The notes under the pieces: generated by a model
Told to the model about the DNA's origin: nothing
What the model saw: the letters and a program-made list of their open reading frames with translations, nothing else
Database searches by the model: none
Shown: positions 44,462-56,969 of the stretch, piece after piece
Numbering within the stretch: position 1 is the stretch's first letter
Layout of the letters: every line of letters starts with the position of its first letter
Assembly (NCBI RefSeq): GCF_023091745.1
Contig: NC_068922.1
Location: 26,078,001 to 26,142,000 of the forward strand
Reading direction: 5' to 3'
Source of the DNA: Budorcas taxicolor
Lineage: Eukaryota > Chordata > Mammalia > Artiodactyla > Bovidae
DNA: 64,000 bases
Position numbers and translations under genes: made by a program

Positions 44462-44912
44462 TTATTTTATTTCCTTGTTTGCACCAAGAACTTTGCTGAA
44501 CAACGTATTCACCATTTTGTTCCACTATCTTCTGCCATTTTTCAAGAAACTTCATAATTCTGTCTTCCCCAAACCTTTTATCTTTCTGAATGAATAAAGC
44601 ATTCTTCCAAGCATCTTTTACAGTCTTCCAGGGGGTTGAAATTTTTTTCCATTAAGAGGATTTTGTAAAGACTCAAATAAACGGACATCCAAAGGTGCGA
44701 TGTCTGGTGAATATGATAGATGACTCAGAACTTGCCAGTCAAGCTGTGACAGTTTTTCCTTGGTCATCTAAGAAACGTGCGATCTTGCATTATCTTGATG
44801 AAAGAGTATGCATTTTCTGTTCGATGATTCAGGTCACTTTTCATCAAGAGCTGCTTTCAGTTGGTTTAATTGGGGGCAGTGCTTGTTGGAGTTAATCGTT
44901 TGTTTAAAGAGT
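44462..44912 (-). pseudogene. Mariner transposase C-terminal fragment (DNA transposon fossil)
   Basis: The minus-strand translation gives recognisable mariner pieces in order: QTINSNKHCPQLNQLKAAL; LFHQDNARSHV (about 44771-44803); YSPDIAPLD (about 44686-44715); and EKWQKIVEQNGEYVVQ near 44495-44545. The acidic residue of QDNA and that of APLD are separated by exactly 34 residues, the D34D spacing of mariner catalytic triads. An in-frame TAG lies between them, and frame changes occur further on. Neither inverted end nor the N-terminal DNA-binding part is clear, so it is a fragment. It would have cut and pasted DNA at TA sites; now inert. Confidence 0.85.
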
Positions 44913-46164
44913 AATTCATATTCTGAATATCTGGAAGATTAGCGTCATAAGAAAATCTCCCCTTACTCATTAGCCTGTGTATTTTTGCTCTGCTATATGT
45001 CATCATTCCAAGTTCCATGATCCATCTTGATTATTATTATGATTAGACATCTCTTCCTTTCCTATTTTGCTTATTCCCATTCTCTGTTCAGGCCACCTGC
45101 TCCCTTCACTCCCTAGATGTACTTCCTTACTTCTAATGTTCCCGAAACCTGCTGCTTTTACTGACAATTCTTAGGCAAGAAAGGGAGGCCTGAACTGGAG
45201 ATTGGGTGACTGGCCTGATGCAAGAGGAGCGCAAACAGCACTTATGCTGTTTTCACAGTTTCATTTTAGTCAAGTGCTCGTATAGAATGCTTTGTCTCAT
45301 GACAGATTTGTTGTCTTGTAATGTTCTATTCATGGTTACATGTATGCATTCCTAATATTTAGTCTGAAGGAAGCCATTTCTGATTCTGTGGGGCTGCGCA
45401 CTTAATATCTGCATAATAAGGGATGATTACATTTGCCTTTGAGAGAATATGGATTAACAATCAACATCAATGCCATGAGAGGCCAGCAGCTGGGTGTGAA
45501 TGGGATGTTTTCAGCACCACTGTCATTTATGATACAATGGATAAAAACAATTGGATTAATGAATCAAGCAGGCATTCTACTTGCATGGCTCACATTAAAG
45601 AGTAGTAAGCCCATTTATAGAATGCTTACTCGACAGCCATCTGTTTATCCTTTGATGCATTTCATCTTAAAGGAAGATTTATACTAATGAAACAGTTTAA
45701 ACTATCCATAAAAGTTACACTAGTATATCCCCATAAGCTCTGCAGAGCTCCTGTGCGTGGTTTTTGAAGTCTATTTAAGCTACTTGGATTGGCTTAATTT
45801 TAACAAACTGTTCCTCCTGCTTTCTGTTTCAGCCTCTGACTTTTTGCGAGCTGCTTACTGTTTAATCTCGTCTCCTTCTCTCTGATGATGACAAGGGTGA
45901 TATCAGTGTAACTCCAGAAACACCTGGATATTTCCCACCTGTTCAGTTCTTTTCCATTTGGTTTCAGATCAAGTCTTGGTGCCAGATATCGTGAGGCTGT
46001 GTCTATTACGGAGCAAATCCAGACAAACAGTCCATGAAAAATAGACAGCAGCTGCCTTGGCTGGGAAAGGAGCTCTGTCTCACCGCCAATTGCTATACAC
46101 ATCACATCCACAAGTATTCACTAAGTGTCTACTGACAGCTTGAATTTGGGGCATTTAAAATGTG
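44913..46164. other. Repeat-poor stretch, no gene seen
   Basis: About 1.25 kb with no SINE or LINE recognised. A 103-codon open frame (45800-46111, minus) and frames at 45423-45687 have no domain or splice context. Confidence 0.45.
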
Positions 46165-46305
46165 ATCCTTACCTAGAGTGGTGGGCCAGTGGTGTGGGAG
46201 GGAGGCTCAAGAGGGAGGGGACATCTGTATTTATATAGCTGATTCACGTCGTTGTAGAGCAGAAAATAACACAACATTGTAAAGCAATTATATTCTAATA
46301 AAAAA
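46165..46305 (+). mobile_element. Ruminant L1 3'-end fragment
   Basis: Plus strand. GGAGGCTCAAGAGGGAGGGG, CTGATTCACGTCGTTGTAGA and ATTCTAATAAAAAAAATTA are the last 130 bp of an L1. Confidence 0.85.
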
Positions 46306-46775
46306 AATTAATTGGCTTAGGATTCTGTGTCATTTTCATGGCTAGTGAGGTTGCCAAGTTGCCGGTCATTCCAGCCTCGGGAGGTGGCCTCCAGTGACCA
46401 GTGGCTGAACATGAAATGTTCTTGTTCCCAGTCCTTTTGCTCCCTGTTAAGGAGCTCTGTGAATGAGCTTTATTTCCCAATCTGTGGATTAAACTCTAAA
46501 ATCCTATAAACCTGAACCATATGAATTCACGTGTGGTTTGTAGGATAAGAAATACCTCTTTGCATTTTTTTTTTTAAGAAAGACAAGCATGGTTCCTTTC
46601 CTCCTTGGAGCTCTACTAGGGAGTGGCTGGCAGTGGATTCTGACCCTTCTCTTTGCTTCTGCTTCTTCTAGGTGTTTCTCAAGCTAAGGGCCATCTCCTG
46701 AGACATTGGGGTTTTCCTTAGTGAGAGGAGGAGTCTGCAGTTCAGAGTGTGATCTCTGCCTGGCTGTGTGTGCAA
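46306..46775. other. No gene or repeat recognised
   Basis: Unique-looking; T-run at 46566-46575. Confidence 0.4.
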
Positions 46776-46978
46776 AGTCACTTCAGTTGTTTCCAATTCT
46801 TTGTGACCCCGTGTACTGTGGTCCACCAGGCTCTTCTGTCTATGGGATTCTCCAGGCAAAAATATTGGAGTGGGGTCCCATGCCCTCCGCCAGGGGATCT
46901 TCCCAGCCCAGGAATCAGTTCTGCATTTCTTAATGTCTCATGCAGTGACAGGCAGATTCTTTACCAGCTGGGAAGCCC
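46776..46978 (-). mobile_element. Bov-tA SINE
   Basis: Minus strand, diverged near the head (CTTAATGTCTCATGCAGTGA where B-box sequence is expected) but otherwise complete from AGTCACTTCAGTTGTTTCCA to ACCAGCTGGGAAGCCC. Confidence 0.9.
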
Positions 46979-47064
46979 TTCTGCCTCACTAAGGGGACTA
47001 ACTCTGTGGTCTTGAATTACTTCCCTGGGCCGTGATCTACCGCTTCTCTATCAAGTTGGCCTTC

Positions 47065-47221
47065 CTCTTTAATTTTTTTTTTCTTTTAATATTTATGTAT
47101 TTAGTTGGCTGCACTGGGTCATAGTTGCAGCATGTGGGATCTAGTTCTCCCACCAGGGATCGAACCCAGGCCCCCTGCAATGGGAGCTCTGAGCCCTAGC
47201 CAAGGACCACTAGGGAAGTCC
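47065..47221 (-). mobile_element. CHR-type SINE with perfect 13-bp target-site duplication
   Basis: Minus strand (TTTAATATTTATGTATTTAG...GACCACTAGGGAAGTCC). CAAGTTGGCCTTC occurs at 47052-47064 and 47222-47234. Confidence 0.95.
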
Positions 47222-47234
47222 CAAGTTGGCCTTC

Positions 47235-47556
47235 TTAAAGCAACATTACCTCGACCTGTCTTTTGACCGAACTAATATCTGAAGCCTTCCTGGAGAACGC
47301 CCTCAAGTCACCCTCAGTCAAACAAAATCCTTTGGTCCAAGATGATACTAAGCCATGAAAAGCAGACTCTCACTCCTCTGTGAAACAGTGGCACTCTCTG
47401 GAGCAGGAGATTGTAGGCTATTAAAACAGCAAATGATGGGAGCAGGAGCCCCTTTTCTGGCATCTCTTGCCATGAGTCAGCTGTCTGGGCCACCACAGTC
47501 CTCAAGGAGCCAGGAGCTATGTCATTTACATGCATTCTTCTTTAAAGAAGACAGGC
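47235..47556. other. No gene or repeat recognised
   Basis: Short unique-looking interval. Confidence 0.4.
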
Positions 47557-47666
47557 TGGGACTTCCCTGGTGGTCCACGCTCCCAGTGTGGGAGGTTCAG
47601 GATCCATCCATGGTCCACGAGCTAAGATCCCACATGCATAAGGTGTGCCCCCCCACCAAAAAAGAC
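47557..47666 (+). mobile_element. CHR-type SINE, short form
   Basis: Plus strand. GGGACTTCCCTGGTGGTCCA, ending in CCCCCCCACCAAAAAAG. Confidence 0.85.
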
Positions 47667-47957
47667 TATTTTCTTATGCCTCCTGTATTGCTTATTTTAA
47701 AAAAAAGCAATTTATTGAGAGGGGAGATGTCTTTCAAAAACACACTGAGAACACATGAATAAGTAAAATCTAATGAAAATGCAGATTCTCCAATACCATC
47801 CCGGTGATTCTAGTTCATTGACCTGGGCTGGAGCTCTGGCAGCTGCATTTCATGCAGTAAGCTGGTGGCGTGGATGCGAGCAGTCCCCACACTTCCTCTG
47901 AGAAACACCAATAAAGCTGAAACTTCTGTGTGGTATCCTAGAAACATGCTTTACATA

Positions 47958-48262
47958 AATTTTTTAAAAATGTATTTCACTAACATTTGTTTTTGGCTGT
48001 GCTGGGTCTTCAGTGCTGCTCGACGGCTTTCTCTAGTTGCAGCAAGTGGGGGCTACTTTTTAGCTGGGCTGAGCAGGCTTCTTCTCTTGTTGCAGAGCCC
48101 AGGCTCTAGGGTGCACAGGCTTCGGCAGTTGTGGCGCACGCACTGTGGCACATAGCAGTAGTTGCTTGGAGGCACATGGAATCTTCCCCGACCAGGGATC
48201 AAGTCCATGAGTCTTCTGCATTGGCTGGCAGGTTCTTAATCACTGGACCACCAGGGAAGTCC
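47958..48262 (-). mobile_element. CHR-type SINE, long form
   Basis: Minus strand, about 300 bp: TTTTTAAAAATGTATTTCAC tail side, long body (GCAGGCTTCTTCTCTTGTTG, GTGGCGCACGCACTGTGGC) and head complement CACTGGACCACCAGGGAAGT. The most complete long form here. Confidence 0.92.
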
Positions 48263-48336
48263 TATTGCCTACAATTTAAGAAAAGAAAAATCCCTCCTTG
48301 GTAGAATTCAATTATACTATGGCAGAGGCTTCCCTG

Positions 48337-48543
48337 GGGCTTCCCTGACGGCTCATTGGTAAGGAATCTGCCTGCCAATGCAGGAGACTCAGGTTCCATC
48401 ACTAGGTCAGGAAGATCTCCTGGGGAAGGAAATAGCAATATGCTCCAGTATTCTCACCTAGGAAATCCCATGGACAGAGGAGCCTGGTAGGCTACCGTCC
48501 ATGGGGTCACAAAGAGTCGAACATGACTGAGCGACTAAACAAC
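48337..48543 (+). mobile_element. Bov-tA SINE
   Basis: Plus strand; GGGCTTCCCTGACGGCTCAT to GACTGAGCGACTAAACAACA. Confidence 0.95.
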
Positions 48544-48666
48544 AGGGGCCTCATAGACTCAAGACAACAGAAATAAGGGAGAAATAGATTTACTTGCTTC
48601 ACTTCTGTTGCTTCACAAAACCGTTTTTTCCAGCCCACATCTTTCCTCCTAATTAATGACCACTTT

Positions 48667-48888
48667 CTACTCACTCCAGTATTCTTGGGCTTCCCTGGTA
48701 GCTCAGACAGTAAAGAATTCACCTGCAACATGGGAGACCTGGGTTCCATCCCTGGGTTAGGAAGATCCCCTGGAGGAGGTCATGGCAAACCACTCCAGTT
48801 CTCTTGCCTGGAGAATCCCCATGGACAGAGGAGCCTGGCAGGCTACAGGCCACAGGGTCACAGAGTCGGACACAACTGAGCAACTAAG
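48667..48888 (+). mobile_element. Bov-tA SINE, two-headed type lacking most of the first head
   Basis: Plus strand. It starts with CTACTCACTCCAGTATTCTT, the short body piece that in other two-headed copies links the first head to the second. A complete head (GGGCTTCCCTGGTAGCTCAG) and body follow. The outer head is absent. Confidence 0.85.
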
Positions 48889-50157
48889 CACACTATACCT
48901 GGGAGACTGGAGATGATGGACTTGGCTGGCCTTCTCACTGCTCCTCTGACATCAACTCACTCTGGCCAAGGAGAAGCGGCTACTTGCAAAGTTGACCCAA
49001 ACAACCCAGCAAAGCAAATACCACCCTGACCCATCTACTAGGAGGGGAGTCTGAGCTTGTACTCAACAGCACCTGAGTGCTGAGGATGCCTCTCCCTGTT
49101 TCTTCCTTGTGGCTCCTGTGTACCCCTGGTGACACTCTCTAACAGCACCTGGCAGGCTTTCAGAAAAGACGAATTCCCCAGGTCTGCCCGAGATTCTGAA
49201 TTAAAAGATTAACTGGGTTGCTGAAGGAAATGATGCCTGGCCTGCTTTAAAAGGTGGGGGCTGATGCTGACAGATGGGGCATCAGAAGTCTGAGAGCCAG
49301 AGGGGCAGAGAGGCTGAGCAGAGAACATTCCAGATAGACAGAACGAGAGCAGGGAGATAGAACATCCTGATAAGTCTTGCTAAATTAGAGTTAGACTAAT
49401 CCATCGACCTCAGCAAGAGGTTTCTAAGGACCTTCAGCAGTAGACAGATACAAGCACAGCTAGAGAGTCTCTCTGAGGTCTCACTTAAAATGTCTTGGCC
49501 TCAGTTGAAATTTATTTCCTTTGATCTGGCCTTGAAAATAATGGAGTTTTCTCTGAGAATGAGCTGTGTGCTTCTGTGATTTGGGGAAGGGCTCGGTGTA
49601 GCCATGCAGAAGTGCCGGACAGACACTTGAGATTACTGGAAATTTATATTAATCTACATGCTTTGGGGAATAACTGGAAAATTGGGCTAATTTTATGTTG
49701 AAGTAATCTTTGCACTTTTTTCTTCTTCAGGGATTAAAAGAATCAACTAGTGCATATATTTATGATTTCACTATGTTGGACATTAGGAGCTTTAAAATGA
49801 GGTGACTAAAAAAAGTGGAACAGACAGTAATCTCCAACTGTGTTTTAACAGCACTGTGATGGGAGTGGAATGAGGTGGGGCACAGTTGGAATTTCCCTCA
49901 AATCCACAACTGCTTTGCTCAGAAACTTCGTGGGCAATAATAAAGTCTCATACCATTGCATATATGGAATATCTACATTTTTACCCTCTTACATGGACCC
50001 TCTGTGAGGTGTGCACAATAGATATTGTTTGTCTCCATTTAAGATGAGAAAACCGAAGTGTAATTAATTGACTTGCCTGCGTCTACATGTTTAATTCATG
50101 AAGGGTTTACCTGGGGTCAAGGTCTGATTTCCTTAAATTCCAAGTGTCTTCTAAAAC
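48889..50157. other. Repeat-poor stretch, no gene seen
   Basis: About 1.27 kb without recognised repeats or exons. Confidence 0.45.
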
Positions 50158-50160
50158 AGT

Positions 50161-51417
50161 TTCAGTTCAGTTCAGTCACTCAGTCGTGTCTGACTCTTTA
50201 CAACCCCATGAATCGCAGCACACCAGGCCTCCCCGGCCATCATCATCTCCCAGAGTTCACTCAGATTCACGTCCATCCAGTCAGTGATGCCATCCAGCCA
50301 TCTCATCCTCTGTCATCCCCTTCTCCTCCTGCCCCCAATCCCCCCCAGCATCAGAGTCTTTTCCAATGAGTCAACACTTCGCATGAGGTGACCAAAGTAC
50401 TGGAGTTTCAGCTTCAGCATCATTCCTTCCAAAGAAATCCCAGGGCTGATCTCCTTCAGAATGGACTGGTTGGATCTCCTTGCAGTCCAAGGGACTCTCA
50501 AGAGTCTTCTCCAACACTACAGTTCAAACGCATCAATTCTTCGGCGCTCAGCCTTCTTCACAGTCCAACTCTCACATCCATACATGACCACAGGAAAAAC
50601 CATAGCCTTGACTAGATGGACCTTAGTCGGCAAAGTAATGTCTCTGCTTTTGAATATGCTATCCAGGTTGATCATAGCTTTCCTTCCAAGGAGTAAGCGT
50701 CTTAATTTCATGGCTGCAGTCACCATCTGCAGTGATTCTGGAGCCCCCCAAAATAAAGTCTGACACTGTTTCCACTTTTTCCCCATCTATTTCCCATGAA
50801 GTGATGGGACCAGATGCCATGATCTTTGTTTTCTGAATGTTGAGCTTTAAGCCAACTTTTTCACTCTCCTCTTTTACTTTCATCAAGAGGCTTTTTAGCT
50901 CCTCTTCACTTTCTGCCATAAGGGTGGTGTCATCTGCATATCTGAGGTTATTGATATTTCTCCCAGCAATCTGGATTCCAGCTTTTCTTCCAGCTCAGCA
51001 TTTCTCATGATGTACTCTGCGTATAAGTTAAATAAGCAGGGTGACAATATATAGCCTTGACGTACTCCTTTTCCTATCTGGATCCAGTCTGTTGTTCCAT
51101 TTCCAGTTCTAACTGTTGCTTCCTGACCTGCATACAGATTTCTCAAGAGGCAGGTCAGGTGGTCTGGTATTCCCATCTCTTTCAGAATTTTCCTCAGTTT
51201 ATTGTGAGCCACACAGTCAAAAGCTTTGGTATAGTCAAGAAAGCAGAAATAGATATTTTTCAGGAACTCTCTGCTTTTTCCATGATCCAGTGGATGTTGG
51301 CAATTGGATCTCTGGTTCCTCTGCCTTTTCTAAAACCAACTTGAACATCTGGAAGTTCACGGTTCACGTATTGCTGAAGCCTGGCTTGGAGAATTTTGAG
51401 CATTACTTTACTAGCCA
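50161..51417 (-). mobile_element. BovB LINE, 5'-truncated
   Basis: Minus strand, 1.26 kb, with AGTTCAG units at the tail (50160-50176). The remnant includes the reverse-transcriptase core: RNLYAGQEATVRTG, GVRQGYILSPCLFN (about 51040-51075), and the polymerase box YADD still readable on the minus strand near 50925-50940, but after a frame change near 50990. A C-terminal block (50317-50786) has frames ending in WTVKKAERRRIDAFEL. The enzyme frame is split into at least three pieces. Confidence 0.95.
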
Positions 51418-53804
51418 TTTAGATCATGCCTAATGACAAAGAAGCATACTTAGGTTGAAAAAATGCATTTCAAAAATGTATTTATTTTCTTTGGTTTCTT
51501 TCATTTGGCATTAAAAGATGACTTCATATGTCAGAATCAAAATACTATCTCTGATTGAGGGATGAAGAAGATAAAAATTTTACCCCCATAGTACAGTGTC
51601 CACCTCACAGCAGATCTTCTGTAAATATAATGAAAATCAATAAATATGAGAGGACAAAAGTTAGGAGGAAGACTGAATTCAATACACAGTTTTCTTTTCT
51701 GAGGCACATGACTTCTGAGACTTGTGGTGATTGTTGTATGTGGTCAGCAGAGCTGGAAGGGATCAGCCATGCCACGTTCTCTGCCCCCACACTCCAGCCC
51801 AGCCCAGGCCAAAGGGCCCATAGTTTACCTTATGTTTTAACCAGTTAAGCCAGGGATGGGTGACTGAGCTCAAAAAATGCCAAGTCATTTGAACAGCAAG
51901 TGACTGTCTTACTATCTCTAACTATTTGAACTCAGAGGCCAGAAGCGGTCATTAGAAATGAAAGGTCACCGTAACAAGCAACAACTACCCCAGGAAAAAG
52001 GGAGTCATTTAAGAAGAAACAGGTCAAGTTAACATGCAGAGATGAAATTGTGGGGAGGGGTGAAGCTGTGTGGCCAGAGAGACCCACACATACAGAAGAG
52101 GGAGGGAGGGGAAAGGGAGAAACAGACAGACAGAGCTTGGTTCCTAACTTCCCAGATTTTAAGTACTGTTTCCATGAAGCCCGACTTCATTTCCTTGAGA
52201 CATACTTATCGTATTTCATTCTACCCTTTTCTGTTTTGTGTTTGTTATTGGAAGCAAAAAGCTTTCATTAGAACATTGTATTTCAAAGCCAAAAAGTAAA
52301 GGTTTTTAATAAAGCTGAAAAGGAGAGTAATATATTTATCAATTTTGTTCTTGGGGGATTACTTTAATGAGGAGTCTGTGCCAGGGCCTCCAGGGCCATT
52401 GTGAGCTGACAATTGGTATCGAGGGCATTTGAGCAAGTAAACGTGCTCTGTCACCTTGCTCAAAGAGTTACAGTTAGGGAGTCTTGCCTTATCCATTAGA
52501 ACATACACCCCTAGAGAAAAATGAACCTGGGGAGCCAGGCCCAGTGGATGACGGATGATTTAAGTGGTGTCTCAGGCCTATTCTAGAAAGACAAAGACTT
52601 GGTTCATGGGAGAATGGCAGGCAGGCCTGTTGGCTCTGACAGATCTGGGGGTGCTAATGTGTTGTTGATTTCTACATTCCATGTCAACTGTAGACCATTC
52701 CATGATAACAGAGTGGCAGTCTTCCTACAAACTGCCTGTTCTTCCACTCTGAAGAACAGTGAATAGATAGATAATTTCTGAATGTCTAGATTCATGAGGT
52801 TTATTTACCAGCTAATGGCTTCTGACCTTCGAATCTTTAAACGACCAGGAAAAGAATGTTCTTATTTCATAGAAGCCTAGGGGCTAGGAACAAGCAGTCT
52901 GGGGACAGATTATAGTTATATCACAAGATATATGGCTATATTCCCACGATAGGCCCAGTGCCTCTGTATGGAAATGGGTCGTCATTTTCTCCGGAGGTTT
53001 GATGCCCCTAGAATTTCAGGACTGTCTCATAAGGGAGACTCCTAGCTCATACCAAACTGATTGCATTACTAATTTCCAAACCATGATTTATGGTCCAGGA
53101 GCAATCCATCACATGTGCTGCACTCTCGTTCTCCAAGCTGGTGAAATCACTCTGGAGTTCAACTCCTTGAGAATGTTTCTCCGTACAGTAAACAGATTTT
53201 TAAAACAAGCTGCTTGCCTCATAACAGATGCAGACAGCAATGCAGCGGACTCCAGAAGCACAGGCGACAGCACAGAGTGGGATGTGAATCCGTGAGTTTG
53301 AGGACCAGATCGTGTCCCCTGGGTTTAAATGAGTTTGTGTGAGTGTGTAGAGCAGCCTGCCAGGATCCTCTGCAGTGACTGCCGAAAACAAACAGCAGAC
53401 TTGCGTAGCCCAGAAGCCTGCTGCCGTTTGATGGAAGGACATCCAAGGAGACCTATTGTCTGGGTGCTGCCACCGGGTTGTTTTTTTTTAAGAAGTTGGG
53501 GGTTGAATAGCTGTGACAACAAAAAATAGCTGTTAAGGTTCCATTTGGAGCTGAGTCTTTATTTCTGCCAATCATTCATTCCCTTCTGAGCCAAATTAGC
53601 ATCCAGACAAGGAGTCATGGAATTGGGAGTTGGAAAGGACATTAAATGTCAACTAGTGTGATATTTTACTAATGGGAAGAATCGCTTTTATAAATCCCGC
53701 CCCCCCAAAAAAACCTGAAAATAGGACTATCTTTCTCTCTCTCATCTCTTTCTATCTTCCTGTCTCTGCAGCTGCTTTCCTTGTCTTTCTTTTTTCCCAT
53801 CTCT
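51418..53804. other. Repeat-poor stretch, no gene seen
   Basis: About 2.4 kb with nothing I can assign. Open frames at 52999-53295 and 53200-53529 lie in low-CpG unique sequence and lack domains. Confidence 0.45.
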
Positions 53805-53850
53805 GTTTCTCTCTCTCTCACACACAGACACGCACACGCACTCACACATG
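53805..53850. repeat. (CT)n/(CA)n microsatellite
   Basis: TCTCTCTCTCTCACACACAG followed by further CA units with interruptions. Confidence 0.85.
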
Positions 53851-55604
53851 CATTTCTCTGCTAGTCTGAATGTCGCTCACTTATTGATTCTACTTTCACC
53901 AGCTTCAATAAAAAAGAGAAGCAATTTTTCTCTTTTTCTTTTGCATGATGGTTCTTCAAACATCATAGCATCTGGATTTACTTTCTTTTTGCTAAATAAA
54001 CTTTCCCCAGGGCTTGAATTCACGCTCTCATCATCTCAGTCAATCCTCTCTGTATATGCGCTAGTGAGAGAAGGAAAACTTCTCTAGTTGATGTTGTTTC
54101 AAGATACTCAGAGGTTTAGATTACAATTAATTGTGGTACCAAAAGTGGCTATCACTTATATTCTATTTTAGCATAAGCTTAGACTCTGCAAGTGTTTGAC
54201 CATGTTTTAACCATAGTTACTTCCTCCTCCTCTATTTCATGAAGAATTAAGAATGCATTTTATGGCACTGGGTGATCTAGGTAAGAGATAAACCTTGCTC
54301 TTAAATTTAGGAGCTGGTGTGATGACCAGGGTAGAGTTCCCTGTTAGTGGTCCCTTATTGCTAGGAATGCTGAGAATGTTAATAGCGTCAGTCATGTCCT
54401 TCAGATGCTGCCCAAGACACGAAGAGTTACACACAGTCCAGCTTCAAATAGCTTTCCCTCCAGTTTGACAGGAAGGCAAAGACGTAAACAGAGTCCACAA
54501 TTTATAATAAGGCAAAACAAAGCTGACTTGTGGAATTAGCTTAAATGCTTTGCATTTTTTCAGAGTTCATTTTTCCACATAGATGGTGGTCCATAGATGG
54601 ATATCTCACAAGGATAAATAATCAGAACCATTTACACCTAAAAATGAATCTCAAGATTGTTTCCAGCTTGCAGCTAGTATATTGATATGATAAAGACCTC
54701 AGTTGGTTTTGAATGAATAGAGAAAGAGCTAACAGACCCAAAGTAAATTACTAAGCAACGGCAGTTCCCTCCTTTACCCATAAAATTCTCAGAATGATAC
54801 CATGTTGAGAGTACTTCCTCCAAAATTGTTCCATACTCATCTGGTTTCTTTAATAGATGGACAGAACATAATTTAACCTTTCATCGATGGCTCGCTGTCA
54901 ACATTGTGGACATCAGTCCTGGTACTGGTGATAATACAGCCATGCTGTCTGGGCCCACTGAGTTGGTAAGGCTGTTTCTGTTATAATCAGGGCTTATTCT
55001 CTTCAAGAGTTCAGCTTTTGTTGGCTTTCTATTGGGATCTCGAGTGTATGATTCAGCGCAATTTAATGTATGATGTTCTCAGCCCTTTCCTCTGAAATGA
55101 GGTCACCAGGTGCCTCTTCTCAGAGCAAAGTTCATGGGTATTGGCATGGCCAAGAGCCCTTCTAATCAGGAGAGGAATAATATGAAGAGCTCTTAGGAAA
55201 TTGCCTCCAATTTACATCACTTTCGACTAACAAGGGACTCCTGGTTCAAGGCAAAATATCAGATTAGGGAAAAAAGTTTTGAAAGGGCAGCGTAAGGTCT
55301 GAGCTCACATTGGTCAGGGGCCATTGGCTTTCTGCACAGCCCCACAAACCCTGAGTCTAGTCCATTTCCTTATTCATGATTCTGCTCTTCAGAGACTCTT
55401 AATTGGGATTCTTGCTGAGGGACTGAACTAGCCAATACCTGACCACTAAACAAAAGATAGGTTATTATCATTAAGTTAGAAAATACCATCGGAGTTGAAA
55501 AACTAATATATGAGAAAAGTAGTATCTTTTTTAAAAAATGGATTAATGGCTTGTTTTAAGAGAAAAATATAAGCTCAAGTCAAAATATCAAATATAACCA
55601 TCTG
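53851..55604. other. Repeat-poor stretch, weak exon candidate inside
   Basis: About 1.75 kb with no repeat recognised. A possible small exon at 54858-54966 is described as a finding. Confidence 0.4.
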
Positions 55605-55780
55605 TATTCATTCAATTTAGCATGCATTGTGGCTCTGTGATCTGCCAGGTATTGAGATACACAGGTGAGTTACAATAGCTTCTGCCCTTGAGGGGCTGAC
55701 AGACTAGAAGGAAGCAAAGACATGAGCCAACAGCTACAATCTAATGTGCTGAGAGCTGTAACAGGCATGGAAATTGAGCT
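55605..55780 (+). repeat. L2-like ancient LINE 3' end
   Basis: ATTCATTCAATTTAGCATGC, ATTGAGATACACAGGTGAGT and CTTGAGGGGCTGACAGACTA follow the pattern of the L2 3' end. Strongly diverged. Confidence 0.45.
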
Positions 55781-55910
55781 AGGAAAGCAGGGAGGAGAGA
55801 AAAAATCAAATGGAGAAAGTGTTAAGTACGGTTAACTTAAAGGATGGAATGGAGTTTAAACAAAGAAGATAGGGTTTAAGGTTGTTTTTAATTTTTCAAG
55901 GACCATTTTT

Positions 55911-56069
55911 AAAATATCTTTATTGAATTTGTTAAAATCTTGCATTTGTTGTATGTTTTGGTTTTTTGGTCATGAGTCATGTGGGGTCTTAACTCCCCGA
56001 CCAGGAATCAAAACTACACCCCCTCCATGGCAAAGTGAAGTCCTAACCACTAGACTGCCAGGGAAGTCC
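55911..56069 (-). mobile_element. CHR-type SINE
   Basis: Minus strand, of the TTTATTGAATTTGTTA-bearing form, ending CCACTAGACTGCCAGGGAAG. Confidence 0.9.
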
Positions 56070-56215
56070 CAAAAGTTGTTTTTAAAAGATGCACTAAAAT
56101 GGAGGGAATAGGGAAGGATAATTTTGACGAAAGTGATTAGCAGAAGGAAAAGTGAAATCTACACAAGCGTGATGAGAGCCTAAGGTTTTTAGAGTGGGGT
56201 TTAGAGATTGAAAGA

Positions 56216-56308
56216 TCTGGAGAAGGGAATGGCAACCCACTCCAGTATTCTGGCCTGGAAAATCCCGGAGTCCCAAAAAGTCGGACACGACTGAACCACT
56301 AACACTCT
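56216..56308 (+). mobile_element. BOV-A-type SINE fragment
   Basis: Plus strand, 93 bp: GGAGAAGGGAATGGCAACCC, GTATTCTGGCCTGGAAAATC and GTCGGACACGACTGAACCAC. The central part is missing. Confidence 0.85.
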
Positions 56309-56969
56309 TAGCGACTGAATGGCAGAGACTGAACTGGGCTCAAATAAAATGCCATGAAAGGTCATTTGGAAAACTGGGGAGAGGGTATTATGTATTTTAA
56401 ATTAGGAGAATGCCAAGGTAATTTTTAGTTTTTTAGCTAAAAAAAAAAAAGAGAGAAAGCAGTGTTGAAAGCAGTCAGGAATTTGATAATTTAGTAATAG
56501 AGAAACCAGTTAAGAGTTTCTGGAATAGTTTACACAAGGGCTGGAGAGGAGTAATGTACAGTGGTATTAGCCATGCAGAGAGATGAGAAGGTATCCCAGA
56601 GAGTGAGGCTGAATTGCCTGAGGTTTGATTGGAAGGGAAAGAAGAAATGGATTCTAGGATGACTACTGGTTCGCTGACTTGTGAGACAGACTATATCACA
56701 CACTGAGTTTACTGTTCTAGATAAACTATCTTCGGGACGCCCATGGGGCATGCGGGCTGCCAGTTATAACTGGTGGTTGGGAATATGTGGGCTCTAGGGA
56801 GTGAGGGTGAGTGACTGGCCACATGACCAGATGGCACAGAAAGAGGTAACAGCGAGGCGACAGGGCACGAGTCTGAGTTTGAACACAGGTCCAAAAACAG
56901 TGCGGGTTTAGTAACCGCAGTTTCCCCAGCCCAAAGTGGGATCTTTTTCTGACAAGTGCATGTCCAAGT
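56309..56969. other. No gene or repeat recognised
   Basis: Unique-looking. Overlapping minus-strand open frames at 56530-57071 partly run into a SINE and are not genes. Confidence 0.4.

Noticed and set aside
45800..46111. 103-codon minus-strand frame that looks somewhat protein-like
   Set aside because: No recognised domain, no convincing splice sites, and no CpG or promoter signal; chance is the simpler reading.
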